DNA of 8,783 nucleotides from an uncultured Blautia sp. (GTDB lineage: Bacteria; Bacillota; Clostridia; Lachnospirales; Lachnospiraceae), in NCBI GenBank assembly GCA_900552095.1, contig URYM01000067.1, positions 1 through 8,783 on the forward strand, given 5' to 3'. Positions 5,037-8,783 of this stretch are shown here, one piece after another. Position 1 is the first letter of the stretch, and the number at the start of each line of letters is the position of its first letter. Made by a program: the position numbers and the translations under genes. A model generated the notes under the pieces. It had not been told where the DNA came from. It saw only the letters and a list, made by a program, of their open reading frames with translations, and searched no databases.

Positions 5037-8000
5037 CTACGTGAAATCAAACAGGGAAATCTGATTGGACTGGGGAACATCCCCCAGCAGATGAAGATCA
5101 TCCATCAGGTCAATCACTGTCTTGCTGACTTTGGTGCGATCGCGGAAATCATCCTTGGACAGGAATTCTCCCTGCTTCGCAGCCTCCTCCACAGCATTAG
5201 CCGCATTATCACCCAGCCCTTCAATGGAATCCAGAGAAGCCATCAGCTTATTCTCTATGATCTGAAAACGGTGCGCCTTCGCCCGGTAAATATCAATGGG
5301 CATAAATTCCAGCCCCCGGGCGTACATCTCCTGCACGATTTTCATATCTTTCATTGTATCCTTCTCTTTTGGCGTCAAGGTATCTGCCCGCCGTCTATAA
5401 TCCGCCATATGGTACTCCAGCCGCTCTCTCCCCAGACACATCAGCTCGTAGGAAAAGGAAGATGCACGGATGGAAAAATATGCCGCATAGTAAGCCAGGG
5501 GATAGAAAATCTTGAAATATGCGATTCTCCATGCCATCATAACGTAAGCCGCTGCATGCGCCTTCGGGAACATATACTTAATCTTCTTACAGGACCAGAT
5601 ATACCAGTCTGGTACCCCGTGTTCCACCATCTCTGCTTCCTGATCCGGCTTTAGTCCCTTTCCCTTCCGCACCGACTCCATAATCTTAAAGGAATGTTCA
5701 CTGGGAAGTCCCTTATTGATTAGATACGTCATAATATCGTCACGGGTACAGATCGCCGTAGAAATTGTAGCCTTTCCCTCCTCGATCAGCGTCTGTGCAT
5801 TTCCCAGCCACACATCCGTCCCGTGAGACAGGCCGGAAATACGGATTAGATCCGAAAAGCTGGTAGGTTTCGTATCCTGAAGCATCTGAATGACAAATTC
5901 TGTGCCAAATTCCGGAATGCCCAGAGATCCCAGCGGGCAGCCTCCAATATCTGCAGGCTCGATCCCCAGCGCTTTCGTGCTGGAAAACAGGGACATAACC
6001 TCCTTATTGTCCAGCGGAATCGTCTTCGCATCCAGTCCGGTCAGATCCTCCAGCATCCGGATCATCGTGGGATCATCGTGTCCCAGAATATCCAGCTTCA
6101 ACAGATTCTTGTCAATCGAGTGATACTCAAAATGGGTCGTAATAATGTCCGTGGTCATATCGTTCGCCGGATGCTGGATAGGCGTAAAGGAACAGATATC
6201 CTCACCGTGCGGCAGAACAACGATTCCTCCCGGGTGCTGCCCTGTCGTCCGGCGCACCCCGGTACATCCCTGTACAATCCGATCAATTTCACAATTTCGC
6301 TTATGGACGCCCCTCTCTTCAAAATAATTTTTCACATACCCGAACGCTGTCTTATCTGCCAGCGTTCCGATCGTCCCCGCCCGGAACGTATGTCCCTCTC
6401 CAAAGATTACCTCTGTATATTTGTGCGCATTACTCTGATATTCTCCGGAAAAATTAAGGTCAATATCCGGCTCCTTGTTTCCCTCGAATCCCAGAAACGT
6501 CTCAAAAGGAATATCAAAGCCTTCTTTCACCAGCGGTTCCCCGCAGACCGGACAGGTTCGGTCCGGCATATCGCAGCCTGCTTTCCCCAGCTCCGCGTAA
6601 TGCTTTACCTCAGGCGAATCAAAATCGCTGAAATGGCATTTTTTGCAATAATAATGCGGCGCCAGAGGATTTACCTCCGTAATTCCGGACATCGTTGCCA
6701 CAAAAGAAGATCCTACAGAACCACGGGAGCCCACCAGATACCCGTCTTCATTTGACTTCCATACCAGTTTCTGGGCAATAATGTACATAACCGCATAACC
6801 GTTGGAAATAATAGAAGTCAGTTCCCGCTCCAGACGGGCCGCCACGATCTCCGGCAGAGGATCCCCGTACATCTCGTGAGCCTTATTGTAACAGATATCC
6901 CGCAGATCCTGATCGGAATTTTCAATAACCGGCGGGAACTTCCCGTCCCGGATCGGGCAGACTTTATCGCACAGATCCGCGATCTTATTCGTGTTGGTAA
7001 TCACCACTTCCTCTGCTTTCTCTGCTCCCAGATAGGAAAATTCTTCCAGCATCTCTTCCGTCGTGCGCAGATAGAGCGGCGCCTGCTGATCCGCATCGTC
7101 GAACCCCTTTCCGGCCATGATGATCCGCCGGTATACCTCATCTTCCGGATCAATAAAATGTACATCACAGGTGGCTACCACCGGCTTGTCAAACTGTTCT
7201 CCCAGCTTCACAATTTTCCTGTTTATCTCTTTTAGATCTTCCTCCGTCTTAATATCATCCCGGTCCTCCCGCAGCATAAAAGCGTTATTTCCCAGCGGCT
7301 GAATCTCCAGATAATCATAGAATTTCACCAGGCGGGCGATTTCCGTCTCTGCCGCTCCCCGCAGAAGCGCCTGATACAGTTCTCCCGCCTCACAGGCTGA
7401 ACCGATCAGAAGCCCTTCCTTAAACTTCAGATATACGCTCTTTGGCACCCTCGGTCTTCTGTGATAATAATTAATATGAGACTCGGAAATCAGATGATAC
7501 AGATTAACCCTTCCCACCTCACTGGTGGCCAGGATAATCGCATGATACGTGGGCATTTTCTTAATATTATCCACAGACACACCGGCTTCTCTGTTTAAAG
7601 TATCCAGGTCAAAAATCTCCCGCTCTTTCAGCATCTGCACAAACCGGACAAAAATCTCTGCCGTACAGCCCGCGTCATCCACTGCCCGATGATGATTTTC
7701 CAGAGGAATGTGAAGCGCCTTCGCCACGGTGTCCAGCTTAAACCTGTTCAGCCCAGGCAGAAGAAAGCGCGCCAGTCCCACGGTATCTACATAAGTAAAC
7801 TCCCGCTCCATCTCCAGCTTGCGGCAGTTTTCCAGAATGAAACTCATGTCAAAGTCTGCGTTGTGGGCCACCATCACAGCTCCTTCGGAAAATTCCAGAA
7901 AACGGGGCAGAACTTCTGAAATTTCCGGCGCCTCCATTACCATCTGATCATTGATTCCGGTCAGCTGTTCAATCTTAAAGGGAATCGGCACTTTGGGATT

Positions 8001-8783
8001 CACAAATTCCGAAAAACGGGAAACGATCTTCCCTTCCTCCACCCGCACTGCACCAATCTCAATAATTTTATTTTTTACGGAAGAAAATCCCGTAGTCTCA
8101 ATATCAAAAACCACATAGGGCTGATCCAGAGACTGTCCTCTGCTCTCTGTCACCACACCCTTCAGGTCATCCACCAGATAAGCCTCCACCCCGTAGATTA
8201 CCTTGAAATCTGAATCTTTCGGGACATGATCCTCCACATAATGGTTGGCAATGGGAAAGCCCTGCACCACTCCATGATCCGTGATCGCGATCGCCGGATG
8301 GCCCCACTCATAAGCCCGTCCCACAAGAACTCCCGCATCTGTCACCCCGTCCATATCGCTCATTTTCGTATGGCAGTGAAGCTCCACCCGCTTTCTGGGA
8401 CTGTTATCTTTCCTGGAAACGGTAAAATCCGGAATCTTTTTCACGCCGGCCAGTGAACCGATGGTCAGCTCGTGGTCGAACTTGTCGATGGCCGTCACAC
8501 CCTTTATCTTTAAGAAAGCACCCTTTTTAATATCTTTCACTTCATCCAGCTGATCGTTCCGCAGAAACATTTTCACCGTCATGGTATCTGTAAAATCAGT
8601 CATATTGAACATCAAAATGGTCTTCTCATTCCGGATTTCTCTGCTGTCCACACTTAAAACTTTCCCCCGGATCACCACTTCCCCCATTTCCTGGGAAATA
8701 GATTCCATGGTGATGGCTTCTTCCTCAAAATCCCGGCCATAGATCACATCCGGATGATCCGACCGTTTCAGGCTGCGCCGGAA
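5037..8783 (-). CDS. polC: DNA polymerase III alpha subunit, PolC type (partial, N-terminus beyond window)
   Basis: This is the replicative DNA polymerase of Firmicutes, with built-in 3'-5' proofreading. The frame stays open to the window edge: 1248 residues are visible, numbered here from base 8783, and alignment to remembered B. subtilis motif positions suggests about 195 are missing. In order: an OB-fold region (about 30-110); PHP part 1 with H-C-H-T-K-M-S-D (136-143) and I-T-D-H-G; an inserted DEDD exonuclease with D-I-E (227-229), H-N-A-D-F-D (307-312) and H-R-A-V-D-D (365-370); PHP part 2; G-S-R-G-S-V-G-S (685-692); a zinc cluster C713-x2-C716 and C737-x6-C744-x2-C747; catalytic P-D-I-D-L-N-F with Asp773 and Asp775; and K-L-D-I-L-G-H near 896-902. 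The extreme C-terminus, Q-I-S-L-F-D-F (1241-1247), is the clamp-binding motif. All catalytic motifs look intact. The GTG at 8747 is internal, not a start. Confidence 0.98.
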   Translation of the reverse strand, partial: FRRSLKRSDHPDVIYGRDFEEEAITMESISQEMGEVVIRGKVLSVDSREIRNEKTILMFNMTDFTDTMTVKMFLRNDQLDEVKDIKKGAFLKIKGVTAIDKFDHELTIGSLAGVKKIPDFTVSRKDNSPRKRVELHCHTKMSDMDGVTDAGVLVGRAYEWGHPAIAITDHGVVQGFPIANHYVEDHVPKDSDFKVIYGVEAYLVDDLKGVVTESRGQSLDQPYVVFDIETTGFSSVKNKIIEIGAVRVEEGKIVSRFSEFVNPKVPIPFKIEQLTGINDQMVMEAPEISEVLPRFLEFSEGAVMVAHNADFDMSFILENCRKLEMEREFTYVDTVGLARFLLPGLNRFKLDTVAKALHIPLENHHRAVDDAGCTAEIFVRFVQMLKEREIFDLDTLNREAGVSVDNIKKMPTYHAIILATSEVGRVNLYHLISESHINYYHRRPRVPKSVYLKFKEGLLIGSACEAGELYQALLRGAAETEIARLVKFYDYLEIQPLGNNAFMLREDRDDIKTEEDLKEINRKIVKLGEQFDKPVVATCDVHFIDPEDEVYRRIIMAGKGFDDADQQAPLYLRTTEEMLEEFSYLGAEKAEEVVITNTNKIADLCDKVCPIRDGKFPPVIENSDQDLRDICYNKAHEMYGDPLPEIVAARLERELTSIISNGYAVMYIIAQKLVWKSNEDGYLVGSRGSVGSSFVATMSGITEVNPLAPHYYCKKCHFSDFDSPEVKHYAELGKAGCDMPDRTCPVCGEPLVKEGFDIPFETFLGFEGNKEPDIDLNFSGEYQSNAHKYTEVIFGEGHTFRAGTIGTLADKTAFGYVKNYFEERGVHKRNCEIDRIVQGCTGVRRTTGQHPGGIVVLPHGEDICSFTPIQHPANDMTTDIITTHFEYHSIDKNLLKLDILGHDDPTMIRMLEDLTGLDAKTIPLDNKEVMSLFSSTKALGIEPADIGGCPLGSLGIPEFGTEFVIQMLQDTKPTSFSDLIRISGLSHGTDVWLGNAQTLIEEGKATISTAICTRDDIMTYLINKGLPSEHSFKIMESVRKGKGLKPDQEAEMVEHGVPDWYIWSCKKIKYMFPKAHAAAYVMMAWRIAYFKIFYPLAYYAAYFSIRASSFSYELMCLGRERLEYHMADYRRRADTLTPKEKDTMKDMKIVQEMYARGLEFMPIDIYRAKAHRFQIIENKLMASLDSIEGLGDNAANAVEEAAKQGEFLSKDDFRDRTKVSKTVIDLMDDLHLLGDVPQSNQISLFDFT

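Noticed and set aside
5065..5071. TTGGACT upstream of P1, resembling one arm of the P2 inverted repeat
   Set aside because: A single imperfect half-site inside polC codons, without a second arm at matching spacing; probably chance.
5030..5087. Possible polC terminator: hairpin CTGGGG/CCCCAG (5070-5087) plus a T-run at 5030-5036
   Set aside because: The hairpin is inside the polC coding region and more than 30 bases from the T-run; nearer dyads are weak and AT-rich. Not a credible intrinsic terminator.
4959..5654. Plus-strand ORF of 231 codons
   Set aside because: Antisense to the PolC C-terminus, spanning promoter P1; no family features and no convincing ribosome binding site considered sufficient to override polC.
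6078..6755. Plus-strand ORF of 225 codons
   Set aside because: Antisense to the PolC catalytic core, whose motifs are intact; a shadow frame.
8745..8747. GTG as the polC start codon
   Set aside because: The frame continues upstream to the window edge as F-R-R-S-L-K-R-S-D-H-P-D, which fits PolC sequence, so the GTG encodes an internal valine.

Overview
The window looks like one end of a contig from a low-to-mid GC Gram-positive anaerobe, most likely a Clostridia member such as a gut Lachnospiraceae. Three things suggest this: a PolC-type (Firmicutes) replicative polymerase, AGGAGG-type ribosome binding sites, and an accessory sugar phosphotransferase (PTS) locus. The genus cannot be read from the sequence alone. 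Every gene is on the minus strand, so the biological order runs from right to left.

Right part (5037-8783): the 3' portion of polC, cut by the window edge, with about 195 N-terminal residues missing. A 69-bp gap follows with a good sigma-A-like promoter (P1, TTGTAC - 17 bp - TATAAT). P1 starts a PTS unit: a stand-alone UlaB-like EIIB (4683-4967), a BglG/MtlR-type regulator with DNA-binding domains, two PRDs and fused EIIB- and EIIA-like domains (2603-4678), and a UlaA/SgaT-type EIIC permease (1173-2585). A convincing intrinsic terminator (1112-1154) ends this unit.

Left part (38-1111): after the terminator come a 33-bp-spaced inverted repeat and an extended -10 promoter candidate (P2). They are followed by a fructose-family EIIB (659-976), a fructose-family EIIA with an acidic tail (121-645), and the first 21 codons of a ribulose-phosphate / D-allulose-6-phosphate 3-epimerase-like gene (38-102). 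This second unit has no permease of its own in the window. Its EIIC may lie further left, or it may work with the UlaA-like EIIC.

The leftmost 37 bases are not genomic. Bases 5-37 match the Illumina Nextera read-1 adapter, including the Tn5 mosaic end, and bases 1-4 look like the tail of an index. The contig therefore starts in untrimmed library adapter that cuts the epimerase gene.

Taken together, the accessory region would take up and phosphorylate a sugar, sugar acid or polyol and pass it to an epimerase acting on a ketose phosphate. The encoded PRD regulator would sense phosphorylation state. The substrate cannot be decided from this window. Nothing here clearly requires a wholly new system; the mixed PTS composition is the most interesting biology.
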